Below, piece by piece: positions 38,136-44,275 of a stretch of 44,655 bases of DNA. The stretch is taken from positions 1 to 44,655 of the IMG/VR virus record IMGVR_UViG_3300045836_000153; one strand, written 5' to 3'. Under the pieces are notes generated by a model, which worked only from the letters and a program-made list of their open reading frames with translations, was not told the origin of the DNA and made no database searches. The stretch is from a virus. Numbering within the stretch: position 1 is the stretch's first letter; every line of letters starts with the position of its first letter. The position numbers and the translations under genes were made by a program.

Positions 38136-38530
38136 CCTCTCGCGGCCATCCACGCCTCCATTTCGGCCTTCGCCCGGTCCTCGTCGAAGTAGTAACGGGG
38201 CCAGCAATCGGCCTCGTCGACATGGCACGCCGCACACGCGGGCCCGTGCGCCGGAAAGACCTTCGCCACGAAGCGACCGCGATCGCAGTAGGAGGGCCGT
38301 GGCTCAAGCACGATCGTCCCGTGGTCGCACGCCAGCTCTTGATCGGCCGGGCGCGGGGGCCAATTGGGGCGACGCGTCCACCGATGGGCAACGCGGGCAT
38401 GATCGCCCCAGGCGCCGCGCCAGAGACCGCATGTCGTGCAGTAGTCGAGACCGTCGACCGTCTCGGCGTCGGGGTGCAGGCAGGCGCCGCCCTGGGGGTG
38501 GATGCGCTTGGCCTCCGACTTCGAGGTCAT
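38120..38530 (-). CDS. Cys/His-rich small protein, probable zinc binder
   Basis: A 136-residue protein from ATG 38530 (ATGA overlap). It has two motif regions: ACLHPDAETVDGLDYCTTCGLW (C, H and CxxC, at about 16-37) and PACAACHVDEADC (at about 97-109). Between them is DQELACDHGTIVL. This spacing fits one or two zinc sites. The C-terminus is a basic helix (DEDRAKAEMEAWMAARGW). The function is unknown. It may be a phage-encoded adaptor for host RNA polymerase or DNA, but nothing direct supports that. Confidence 0.65.
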   Translation of the reverse strand: MTSKSEAKRIHPQGGACLHPDAETVDGLDYCTTCGLWRGAWGDHARVAHRWTRRPNWPPRPADQELACDHGTIVLEPRPSYCDRGRFVAKVFPAHGPACAACHVDEADCWPRYYFDEDRAKAEMEAWMAARGWKAK

Positions 38531-38961
38531 GCCGTCCCCACGAGGCCGAGCCGCTTTGCGTCGTCGAGGGCCTCGGCCGTGGCCCATTCGATGACGTCAT
38601 CGCACGCGTCCGGCCCGCACCTGTTACAGGTCGCGTCGTGCGCGCTGTTCAGCACGCACACGGGGCAGACGTGATCCGCGGGCGCGCCGTTTGTGAGGAG
38701 GCCCACGATCAGCGCCGGGCCGCCCGCGTTGATCGCCGCTTGGATGATGTACCTATTCGCGACGAGGCACGGATCGAACGAAGCGCGGCTCGGTTCCCCC
38801 GCTTCGTGCGCGGCGGTGGCGCGCGCGTTGGCCTCTTCGATGCTCTTCGATTCGAAAGCGTCGAGGCCCGCCGCTTTGAGCGCGGCGGCGAGCATTTTCG
38901 CGTGACGTTCGCAGAGAGCGCACGCCATCTCGTGTTTGCTGAGCACTTGAACCCGCTTCAT
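38527..38961 (-). CDS. Cys-rich protein, unknown
   Basis: A 144-residue protein from ATG 38961. Features are ACALCERHAKMLAAALKAAG at about 13-32 with a CxxC, a helical middle (SIEEANARATAAHEAGE), and a second Cys group (CPVCVLNSAHDATCNRCGPDAC) at about 99-120, with five Cys. This could make a treble-clef or zinc-ribbon fold. The end is helical. It belongs to the same run of Cys-rich genes; a 16-bp gap separates it from the upstream gene. Confidence 0.65.
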   Translation of the reverse strand: MKRVQVLSKHEMACALCERHAKMLAAALKAAGLDAFESKSIEEANARATAAHEAGEPSRASFDPCLVANRYIIQAAINAGGPALIVGLLTNGAPADHVCPVCVLNSAHDATCNRCGPDACDDVIEWATAEALDDAKRLGLVGTA

Positions 38962-38977
38962 GCCAACCCCTCAGAAG

Positions 38978-39220
38978 TTAGACGGATTTCGACGGATCCG
39001 AAAAATCCGGCGGGCGCCCGGTTTGCGAAACGGCGCCCCTTGGCCTTGACTTCCCCCACACTGTCAGGGCCCCCCGTCGGCGCCAGGGGTGCGCTTCGCC
39101 GCGCGCCTCGTCGGCGCTCTCACGAGCCGCCCCCCCTAGCTGGGCGGCGGTATCACGCGGCCATTCGTCCCGCTGGACCGCGCCAACGAGGCAAAGCAGG
39201 CAAGGCACTTGATCGCTCAT
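38978..39220 (-). CDS. small protein, unknown
   Basis: An 80-residue protein from ATG 39220 (ATGA overlap). The start (MSDQVPCLLCLVGAVQRDEW) has a CxxC. The rest is basic and turn-rich (GEAHPWRRRGALTVWGKSRPRG), with little secondary structure visible. The end overlaps a 7-bp inverted repeat (38983-38989 and 39003-39009). Its coding potential is weaker than that of its neighbours and only the N-terminal third looks constrained. Confidence 0.45.
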   Translation of the reverse strand: MSDQVPCLLCLVGAVQRDEWPRDTAAQLGGAARESADEARGEAHPWRRRGALTVWGKSRPRGAVSQTGRPPDFSDPSKSV

Positions 39221-39492
39221 GCGGGCCACGGCGGCCCCCATCCATCGGGCCCAAGCTTGCCGCCGTTGTGCGTGCACCATTTGTAATGCTGATGCACTGG
39301 GCACCACTCGGGCGCCAAGCGCTTCGCCCGGGCGATGCAATCGCCGCACACGTTGATCCCGCCCTTGCCGTGCGTCGCCCGCATGGTCTCAACGAGCCGC
39401 CGTACAAAGCCTTCATCCGGCCACTCGTGGACCTCGCATCCGCGGCCCTCGTCGCCGGGGCGCACGAACAGCGCTTCGCGAGGGCGGCTCAT
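39217..39492 (-). CDS. small Cys/His-rich zinc-binding-type protein
   Basis: A 91-residue protein from ATG 39492 (ATGA overlap). After a mixed N-terminus (GRGCEVHEWPDEGFVRRLVETM) it carries NVCGDCIARAKRLAPEWCPVH split by turns, then HYKWCTHNGGK, giving C-x2-C, C-x2-H and C-x-H groups suited to a single zinc site. The function is unknown. The clear Cys/His spacing argues for a real gene. Confidence 0.65.
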   Translation of the reverse strand: MSRPREALFVRPGDEGRGCEVHEWPDEGFVRRLVETMRATHGKGGINVCGDCIARAKRLAPEWCPVHQHYKWCTHNGGKLGPDGWGPPWPA

Positions 39493-39719
39493 GCGCGCCC
39501 CGATTGCGCCACGAGGGCCCCTAATCGCACTGCAAGCGCAAGGTGGCCGTCATTTACGATCGTGCGGTGGTACGAGCACAGGTCGCGCTCAACGGCTGCA
39601 AGGCCCAGCGTGCGCACGAGGTAGAGCGTTGCGTACGCGACGATCTCATGGGAAATTCGCTTGTCTTCGAGCTGGACGCCCGTATCGCGGGCGAGGCAGA
39701 GCACGCATGCTGCGCTCAT
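39489..39719 (-). CDS. small protein with CxxC, unknown
   Basis: A 76-residue protein from ATG 39719. It starts MSAACVLCLARDTG with a CxxC, followed by helices: ISHEIVAYATLYLVRTLG, then VERDLCSYHRTIVNDG and LALAVRLGALV. Two helices with a Cys/His group (CSYH) could form a small zinc-stabilised fold. It overlaps both neighbours by 4 nt. No family is recognised. Confidence 0.6.
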   Translation of the reverse strand: MSAACVLCLARDTGVQLEDKRISHEIVAYATLYLVRTLGLAAVERDLCSYHRTIVNDGHLALAVRLGALVAQSGRA

Positions 39720-39880
39720 CGGATGCCGTCCTTTGCCAGTAGGGCCAAGATGTAGTCTCGCACCAGGATCCCCCGGTCCAAGCACCGGACGCGTAGCGCG
39801 CGGTGAATGCGCTCGGGGACGTCCGCCACGATGCGCTTGAGGGGCTCGCCTTGCCCGTCCTTTGGCTTCCGAGCTTTCAT
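39716..39880 (-). CDS. ribbon-helix-helix-like protein
   Basis: A 54-residue protein from ATG 39880. A basic start (MKARKPKDGQGEPLKR) leads into IVADVPERIHRALRVRCLDRG, then ILVRDYILALLAKDG. This strand-helix-helix pattern with VPERIHRALR is typical of Arc/CopG or ParG-type DNA-binding dimers. It could regulate one of the operons. It differs in sequence from the other RHH protein at 43054. Confidence 0.65.
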   Translation of the reverse strand: MKARKPKDGQGEPLKRIVADVPERIHRALRVRCLDRGILVRDYILALLAKDGIR

Positions 39881-40275
39881 CCGCGCCGCCGGCCCTCTTC
39901 GAGGGCTCGACGAGCCCAACGCATGCGACGCCCGGCCTCGAAGGCGCACGCGAACGAGAGGCCGAGCAGCGCGACGCAGCCGAAGAGCGAATAACTGGCC
40001 ACAATCGACGGATGGCCGCCGCACCCGTAGTGGAAGGTCGCGATCGCCTGGAAGGCCGAGCCGATGCCGCCGAGCGCGCATGCGCCCGCGAGCGTCCACT
40101 CTCCCACGCGGACGGGCGCGACCACGCGCCGAGTGAGGAGATCGTAGCGGAAGAGCGTCAGCATGGCCGAGGCGGCGAGGATCATCCCAGGATCGGGGTG
40201 GTCCTGGGCGACGAGCGCGCGGGCGACCGTGTCGAGCGACTCGGGCGTGACGTCATAAGATTGCGGCTTTTTCAT
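39877..40275 (-). CDS. membrane protein with two predicted spans
   Basis: A 132-residue protein from ATG 40275 (ATGA overlap). A cytoplasmic-type start (DVTPESLDTVARALVAQ) and a weakly hydrophobic stretch near 37-47 (GMILAASAMLTLF) are followed by two clear membrane segments, WTLAGACALGGIGSAFQAIA (about 65-84) and SIVASYSLFGCVALLGLSFA (about 95-114). The tail is basic (RRMRWARRALEEGRRR), which predicts it stays in the cytoplasm. It is far from the lysis cassette, so a holin role is less likely than envelope modification or exclusion. Confidence 0.6.
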   Translation of the reverse strand: MKKPQSYDVTPESLDTVARALVAQDHPDPGMILAASAMLTLFRYDLLTRRVVAPVRVGEWTLAGACALGGIGSAFQAIATFHYGCGGHPSIVASYSLFGCVALLGLSFACAFEAGRRMRWARRALEEGRRRG

Positions 40276-40547
40276 GGTGGCGTGGTCCAAATCTCGAGGA
40301 TGGGCGGCGCGTCATCCGCGCGCGGTTCGAGCCGCACGAGCCCGGGCGGGATCTGGGCCCGGACGGCCTCGAGCGTGGATCCGGTGATGAACGCCCCGTC
40401 TGGGGTGATGCGCGTGGGGCGCACGACCCAACGGCGCGCCGCGAAGGGCCCGCCCGGGCCGTAGGGGCGAAAGACGACCCACACGACGACCTCGGCGCCC
40501 CGCTCGGTGGCCCGCTCGACGGCGGACCAGATCAGGCCCTCTCTCAT
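40272..40547 (-). CDS. small conserved-type phage protein
   Basis: A 91-residue protein from ATG 40547. It follows a pattern common among phages of high-GC hosts: VVVWVVFRPYGPGGPFAARRW, then GSTLEAVRAQIPPGLVRLEP and an acidic DDAPPILEIWTT end. It looks like a small alpha/beta domain. Function is not known. It is tightly overlapped with its neighbours and part of the long leftward operon. Confidence 0.65.
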   Translation of the reverse strand: MREGLIWSAVERATERGAEVVVWVVFRPYGPGGPFAARRWVVRPTRITPDGAFITGSTLEAVRAQIPPGLVRLEPRADDAPPILEIWTTPP

Positions 40548-40741
40548 GGTGCTATCCCCCCCTCTTTTTTCGGCACGGTGCACGGGTGCGCCTCGGCGAG
40601 CCGCGAGGCGGTCGCCAGCGTCTTTTCGATCTCGCCTTCGGTGCATGTCCTCGAAGCTACCCACCCGCAGTCGCGGCAGCGCACGAGCACTTGCATGCGC
40701 CCGTCTGGGAAGATCCACGCGCGCGGGCCCGAGAGGTTCAC
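40544..40741 (-). CDS. small zinc-ribbon-like protein
   Basis: A 65-residue protein from GTG 40741. It has the pattern MQVLVRCRDCGWVASRTCTEG at about 16-36, a CxxC knuckle and one more Cys, followed by EIEKTLATASRLAEAHPC with a His and a Cys. That gives four ligands for one zinc. Such mini zinc-ribbons are common in phage accessory regions. No function is known. Confidence 0.6.
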   Translation of the reverse strand: MNLSGPRAWIFPDGRMQVLVRCRDCGWVASRTCTEGEIEKTLATASRLAEAHPCTVPKKEGGIAP

Positions 40742-41073
40742 GACGATCTCACGGCGGCGGGGATGCCCTCGACGAGGGCGAGCGCGTACGAGTGCGCGGC
40801 GAGTGCCTCATCGCGCGTGCACGAGCGCCTCAGCCATCCGTCGCGCGGACCCCCGAAGATCATCGTTTCGAAAAGGATCGGCTGTTCGGTCCATCCGTGG
40901 CCGTAATCGATGCCGAGGAAGATCGTCGAGATGAGCCACCCCGAGACGCGGGATTGCAGGAGGATCCGATCGTCCCCGACCATCGCGCGCCACGCCTCGC
41001 GCTCCGACAGCGGGACCGGGTTACCCTCGCCGTCGAGCGCCCAAAAAAGCGCCCCTCGCGTGCGGCGGCTCAT
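40738..41073 (-). CDS. conserved phage protein of unknown function
   Basis: A 111-residue protein from ATG 41073 (ATGA overlap). Key features are FWALDGEGNPVPLSEREAWRAM, then RVSGWLISTIFLGIDYGHG, PILFETMIFGGPRDGW and the closing TRDEALAAHSYALALV. This ordered set (an FLGID-H/G-G turn, an LFETMIFGG segment, a W-x-EAL-x-H motif) is found in many phages and prophages, always as a small protein. No biochemical role is known to me. Confidence 0.75.
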   Translation of the reverse strand: MSRRTRGALFWALDGEGNPVPLSEREAWRAMVGDDRILLQSRVSGWLISTIFLGIDYGHGWTEQPILFETMIFGGPRDGWLRRSCTRDEALAAHSYALALVEGIPAAVRSS

Positions 41074-41345
41074 CGGCGCCCCCGTCGGCCCTCGGCGGCT
41101 CGGATCACCTGGCGAACGATGCCCCAAAGACGCTCGCCCTTGCCTGTCAACATGAATTCCCACGGGCGCCCCGTCGTCGCGCGCGCCATGACGAGGCCCT
41201 TGTAAACGAGCGATTGAAACGCGCCATCGCCCCAGGGATGCGCGGGGGGTTTGCCCGTGGCGATGGCCTCGAAGAGCCGGGCCTCGGCGGCCGTGAAGTT
41301 GGCCGGATCGCGCCTGGGCTCAACCTTCTTTTTTCTCGCCGCCAT
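41070..41345 (-). CDS. small winged-helix-like protein
   Basis: A 91-residue protein that I start at ATG 41345, overlapping the upstream gene by 26 nt. After a basic tail (MAARKKKVEPRRD) comes NFTAAEARLFEAIATGK, then WGDGAFQSLVYKGLVMARATTG and WEFMLTGKGERLWGIV, a helix-helix-beta arrangement like a small winged-helix domain. It may bind DNA. The role is unknown. Confidence 0.55.
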   Translation of the reverse strand: MAARKKKVEPRRDPANFTAAEARLFEAIATGKPPAHPWGDGAFQSLVYKGLVMARATTGRPWEFMLTGKGERLWGIVRQVIRAAEGRRGRR

Positions 41346-41994
41346 CGCTTCCCCCGCTCGTCGTGCCACCGTCGCCACCACGCAAGAGACCGAGAACGAG
41401 CTTCACCGCCTCGACGTGCGACGCGAGATCCGCCGCGCCGGTGAGGGCGCGCGCGCCGAGCAGCCGCGTTAGGTCCCGCTCGAGGGCGGGAAGGTAGTCC
41501 GAGGGTTCGCTCGACGGCGGCGGCTTTTTGGCCGCCACGCGCCGGGGCGGGTGCGCGCCGTTTAGCGCCGCACCGGCCGAGAGCGTCCGCGCCAGGCGCA
41601 GCGTCGTAAAGTCGCGGGGCTCGAAAAAGACAAGCCGTCGAGTCTTGAGCCGTACGAGCGCATCGCGGATTTTCGGCGCGCTTTCCCCGACGCTCTCGAC
41701 GAGGCTTGCTATCCCACCCTGGGGCCATCCTCCCGCCTCTTTCAGGTGGCGCAGCACGTCCGATTGGATCGAGCTGTCCCTGGGCCTGGGCCCTCGCTCA
41801 CCGCGCTCTTTCCATCGCTTGGCCACGCGGCGGGCCGTGTGCACGTCCGCGGGCTTGATGTCGAGCCCGAGCGCCCGACCATCCGCGATCACCTGTTCGA
41901 TCGGCGCGTCATCGGGCCGCGAGCGCACGAAGGCGGCTTTTGTCATGGTCGGCGCGTCGCCCTTGCCCTGGGCGGCGCCCTTCTGTCGGGCCAC
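41320..41994 (-). CDS. protein with a DNA-binding-type repeat domain common in myxobacteria
   Basis: A 224-residue protein from GTG 41994; ATG 41946 (MTKAAFVRS) is an alternative start. Residues of about 17-65 (MTKAAFVRSRPDDAPIEQVI, then GLDIKPADVHTARRVAKRWK) follow a pattern I associate with short DNA-binding-type domains in many myxobacterial proteins. A second segment at about 72-120 (SSIQSDVLRHLKEAGGWPQG, then IRDALVRLKTRRLVFFE) resembles a winged helix. The C-terminus is helical and then Gly/Ser-rich. It may be a phage transcription or nucleoid factor. The host link is an inference. Confidence 0.6.
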   Translation of the reverse strand: MARQKGAAQGKGDAPTMTKAAFVRSRPDDAPIEQVIADGRALGLDIKPADVHTARRVAKRWKERGERGPRPRDSSIQSDVLRHLKEAGGWPQGGIASLVESVGESAPKIRDALVRLKTRRLVFFEPRDFTTLRLARTLSAGAALNGAHPPRRVAAKKPPPSSEPSDYLPALERDLTRLLGARALTGAADLASHVEAVKLVLGLLRGGDGGTTSGGSDGGEKKEG

Positions 41995-41998
41995 GGCG

Positions 41999-42391
41999 CT
42001 AGCCCTGGCGCTCGCGCTCGGCGCGCTCTTGCGCCCGGATCTTCTGGCGAAGCTTTCCGTATTCCGTCAGCTCGCGCGGCCTCGTCTCGCCGTTCGCGGC
42101 GCGCTGCCGCGCCTCTTTCGCTCGGCGGCGGCACCCGTCGCACATGATGACCCGCTTGTCTTTGCCCACAAAGACCATGCACGAGACTTCGCCCCCGCAA
42201 TAGCCCTGGCTTCTCTTGAAGCGCGCGAGGTCCGTCTGAATTCGCGCACACGCGGCGTACGCCTGGTGAATCCGATCCTCGATCAGTACCGCCCCGGTGA
42301 TGCTCTCGAGCGAGAGGTAACCGAGCTTTTTTCGCGTGGCTTGCGGTAGACGCTCGAAGAGCGCGAGCGCGACGGATGTTTCGGCGGCCAT
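41999..42391 (-). CDS. first protein of the long leftward operon, zinc-binding type
   Basis: A 130-residue protein from ATG 42391, with AAAGGGGA 7 nt upstream. A helical N-terminus (SVALALFERLPQATRKKLGY, then SITGAVLIEDRIHQAYAACARIQ) is followed by GYCGGEVSCMVFVGKDKRVIMCDGCRRRAKE cut by turns, giving two Cys pairs (CxxxxxC and CxxC) that suit one zinc. The tail is strongly basic (KLRQKIRAQERAERERQ). As the leading gene, next to an operator-like site, it may be an early-expressed regulator. No family is recognised. Confidence 0.65.
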   Translation of the reverse strand: MAAETSVALALFERLPQATRKKLGYLSLESITGAVLIEDRIHQAYAACARIQTDLARFKRSQGYCGGEVSCMVFVGKDKRVIMCDGCRRRAKEARQRAANGETRPRELTEYGKLRQKIRAQERAERERQG

Positions 42392-42416
42392 GGTGATCCC
42401 CTTTCGTTGTGACCTG

Positions 42417-42434
42417 TCACTCGTGTGTTAGTCG
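42417..42434 (+). promoter_or_regulatory. promoter/operator region of the long leftward operon
   Basis: TCACTCGTGTGTTAGTCG is a weaker copy of the 18-bp site, 25 bp upstream of the start at 42391. On the minus strand a TTGCCT lies 17 bp before CTAACA, a possible -35/-10 pair whose -10 is covered by the site. A repressor bound here would block the operon that leads to the structural genes. Confidence 0.5.
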
Positions 42435-42489
42435 CACGTGCCCGCTTGAGGCAAGATCGAAGCGACGGGACAGCCAAAATGCCACACGC

Positions 42490-42514
42490 CCCGGGCCGAG
42501 CCGTGAGGCCCGGG
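42490..42514 (-). terminator. hairpin downstream of the lipoprotein gene, probable terminator
   Basis: CCCGGGCC (42490-42497), loop GAGCCGTGA, GGCCCGGG (42507-42514) form an 8-bp stem about 40 bp after the lipoprotein stop. On the minus strand it is followed by a short T-run (CATTTTGG). It probably ends the cargo transcript before the next promoter. Confidence 0.5.
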
Positions 42515-42553
42515 CCGAGGCGTGCGTGTGTCAAACGGATTGGACAGGTAGCG

Positions 42554-43006
42554 CTAGAGGCACTGTCCCGTGCAGGTTCCGACGCCCGGACCCGAGCACG
42601 TCCCCTCGCATCGGCCGGCGCAGAGCACGGCGACCTTGGTGGGGACGCCATCGCAGGTCCCTACACACTGGGCCATACACGAGCCGGCGAATTGCCCGTC
42701 GCATCCGTGGGAACACGTGACCGTGAGGCCGCCGTCGTCGGCGAGCGGATCGGGGGCCGCGTCGGGGCCAGCGTCGGGGGCCGCGTCGGCGAAATTCGCC
42801 TGAGCGTCTACCTGGGTGGTGGGAGCGTCCGGGCCCGCGTCGGCGACGACGGGCATCGGGTCGACGATGGCCGGACCGTCCGAGCCCGAGCAGCCGACGA
42901 GGGCGGCGCACGTGGTGAGAGCGAGCGCCCAGGCGAGGGCGGTCCGCAGCGGTTGCGGCGAGACACGGACGAGGGCGGCGAGGATTCGGCGGGCGAGCTG
43001 GCGCAT
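42554..43006 (-). CDS. Cys-rich lipoprotein (candidate lysogenic-conversion cargo)
   Basis: A 150-residue protein from ATG 43006, with GGAAGGA upstream. The signal peptide has a basic start, a hydrophobic core (LAWALALTTCAALVGC) and an LVGC lipobox with Cys 39. An Asp/Ala/Pro-rich linker of about 55 residues follows. The C-terminus has ten cysteines, mostly as CxxxC repeats (CSHGC, CMAQC, CVGTC, CAGRC, CEGTC, CTGQC). I associate such CxGxC-like arrays with myxobacterial secreted proteins, so the gene may be host-derived. Phage lipoproteins expressed in lysogens often block superinfection, a possible role here. A 21-bp palindrome lies 22 bp upstream of the start. Confidence 0.75.
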   Translation of the reverse strand: MRQLARRILAALVRVSPQPLRTALAWALALTTCAALVGCSGSDGPAIVDPMPVVADAGPDAPTTQVDAQANFADAAPDAGPDAAPDPLADDGGLTVTCSHGCDGQFAGSCMAQCVGTCDGVPTKVAVLCAGRCEGTCSGPGVGTCTGQCL

Positions 43007-43028
43007 GGTGGTGGTCCTTCCGATCTCT

Positions 43029-43049
43029 GGTACGGCAGACTGCCGTACC
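43029..43049. promoter_or_regulatory. 21-bp palindromic operator upstream of the lipoprotein gene
   Basis: GGTACGGCAG, a central A, and CTGCCGTACC form a perfect 10+1+10 palindrome in the gap between the ribbon-helix-helix gene and the lipoprotein gene. An almost identical palindrome is at 43860-43880. The most likely ligand is the ribbon-helix-helix protein encoded in between. Confidence 0.7.
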
Positions 43050-43053
43050 AACT

Positions 43054-43275
43054 TTAGGCCTTGCGCCCGCGCTTCGCTTCGAGCGCCAGAGTCGAGAGCG
43101 GCGCCGTGCGCCCAGGCTTTGGGCCCATCTCGGCCCGGTGCTTCTCGCGGATCATCGTGCGCACAACTTGCGACATGCTCACCCCGGACCGCTCGGCGAG
43201 CTGGGCCAACATGCGCGCCTCGTCATCGTCGATCTTGACGGTGAGCTTGTTCGTCTTCGTCGCCTCGGCGGCCAT
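43054..43275 (-). CDS. ribbon-helix-helix transcription regulator
   Basis: A 73-residue protein that I start at ATG 43275, because GGAAGGA lies 8 nt upstream. It is a clean Arc/CopG-type fold: strand KLTVKIDDDE, helix ARMLAQLAERSG, then SMSQVVRTMIREKHR. The C-terminal 25 residues are basic and loose. Such dimers bind short palindromes; the two 21-bp palindromes flanking this module are the obvious targets, making it an autoregulated switch for the lipoprotein and the zinc-ribbon gene. Confidence 0.8.
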   Translation of the reverse strand: MAAEATKTNKLTVKIDDDEARMLAQLAERSGVSMSQVVRTMIREKHRAEMGPKPGRTAPLSTLALEAKRGRKA

Positions 43276-43340
43276 CGTTCGTCCTTCCCGAGCGCTCGTG
43301 CGCCCGGCGCGACCCGAAGGCCGCACCGGACACCCCAGCG

Positions 43341-43838
43341 CTAGCGCGCCTCGTTCCGCCCCGTGGGGATCTCATCGACCCGCGAGCCGCCGCAACGCCG
43401 CACGCCGTAGCGGGCCTCGGCCCATTCCCTACCGAGGCCCGCGAGCGACCGAGCCCCCGCGATGGCCTCGGCCTCGGTCTCGAAACCGTTTTCCCCGAGG
43501 CAGTCGGCCCGCCAACCCGCCGCGTCGTTTCCGTCGTCGAAGCGTGAGACAACTTCGAACGCGTAGCGGGGACCTTCGACGGCGCTCGCGGGCGGCCCGG
43601 CCAGGACGGCGCGACCGATGGCACCCGCGGCCGCCGCGCTCACGAGGTCCGCGCCGCGCGCCTCGCGCCACGGGAGCGACGTAAGCCGCGTGGTCTTAAC
43701 GAGCGTAGCCCCGCACGTGGCGCACGCGTGCTCGGCGAGCCTGTGCCCGTCGTCGGGCCACCGATAGACGACCTTGCACGTCTTGCACTTGCCGATGCGA
43801 TCCAATCCGTTTCCCGGTCCCGCGTTCGCTTGCTGCAT
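43341..43838 (-). CDS. zinc-ribbon protein of the cargo unit
   Basis: A 165-residue protein from ATG 43838 with GGAGG upstream. Residues 18-42 (CKTC, then CATC) form a CxxC...CxxC zinc ribbon. Residues 60-85 are Ala-rich and may be a helix (ADLVSAAAAGAIGRAVLAG). The end is a mixed domain (YAFEVVSRFDDGND, then FETEAEAIAGARSLAGLG). The function is unknown. It is the first gene of a unit that is bounded upstream by a palindrome and a terminator, so it is likely transcribed on its own. Confidence 0.65.
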   Translation of the reverse strand: MQQANAGPGNGLDRIGKCKTCKVVYRWPDDGHRLAEHACATCGATLVKTTRLTSLPWREARGADLVSAAAAGAIGRAVLAGPPASAVEGPRYAFEVVSRFDDGNDAAGWRADCLGENGFETEAEAIAGARSLAGLGREWAEARYGVRRCGGSRVDEIPTGRNEAR

Positions 43839-43859
43839 GGTGAAGCCTCCATCACTAAT

Positions 43860-43880
43860 GGTACGGCAGAGTGCCGTACC
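43860..43880. promoter_or_regulatory. 21-bp palindromic operator upstream of the zinc-ribbon gene
   Basis: GGTACGGCA, GAG, TGCCGTACC form a 9+3+9 palindrome 21 bp upstream of the start at 43838. It differs from the copy at 43029 by a single central base. Both copies are preceded on the minus strand by GGCCTA, which suggests a shared promoter layout. Confidence 0.7.
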
Positions 43881-43942
43881 ACGCTAGGCCACAAAAGCGC
43901 GCCCGCCGCTCACCCGGGGCAAGCGGGGACGGCGGACGCTGG

Positions 43943-43975
43943 GGCCGCGCGGGGAAGGACGCGAACCGCGCGGCC
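43943..43975 (-). terminator. strong hairpin at the end of the fibre operon
   Basis: GGCCGCGCGG (43943-43952), a 13-base loop, and CCGCGCGGCC (43966-43975) form a 10-bp perfect stem that begins on the base after the stop codon of the last fibre-operon gene. There is no U-run, but its place between two differently regulated units supports a transcription-termination role. Confidence 0.55.
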
Positions 43976-44275
43976 TTACGGCGAGGGTGGCGGAAACGCT
44001 AGGGGTTTGACCAGAAACCGCTCTTCTTTGAGCGTCGTGGTCCCGGTGCCGCTCGTCGTAACCCGCGCGACCCATATCCCATCCTCGGCCGTGGTCGGAA
44101 AGACGCCGTCCGCGTGGTACGTCCCGACGTCGTCGCGCTCGACCGGGGGCAAAATCTCGCCCTGGGTGGGCGGGTGGACGGTCACGACGGGCGGCGAGCC
44201 CGGGTCCGTCAGCACGCCCAAAACCTTGACGAGCGCGGACACGCGAAAGGACTCACCGGGGCGGAACGTTCTCAC
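43976..44275 (-). CDS. small beta-sandwich-like protein, end of fibre operon
   Basis: A 99-residue protein from GTG 44275, overlapping the upstream stop (GTGA). The sequence alternates strand and turn (FRPGESFRVSALVKVLGVLTD, then PVVTVHPPTQGEILP, DVGTYHADGVFPTTAEDGIWVARV cut by a turn, and TLKEERFLVKPL). This is the pattern of an Ig-like or carbohydrate-binding module. Following the repeat-built protein, it could be a fibre tip or chaperone. No named family is recognised. Confidence 0.6.
   Translation of the reverse strand: MRTFRPGESFRVSALVKVLGVLTDPGSPPVVTVHPPTQGEILPPVERDDVGTYHADGVFPTTAEDGIWVARVTTSGTGTTTLKEERFLVKPLAFPPPSP

Noticed and set aside
43029-43880. The two 21-bp palindromes as a CRISPR-like or insertion-sequence repeat
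   Set aside because: There are only two copies, each just upstream of a gene start, with no spacer array and no transposase between them. Operators are simpler.
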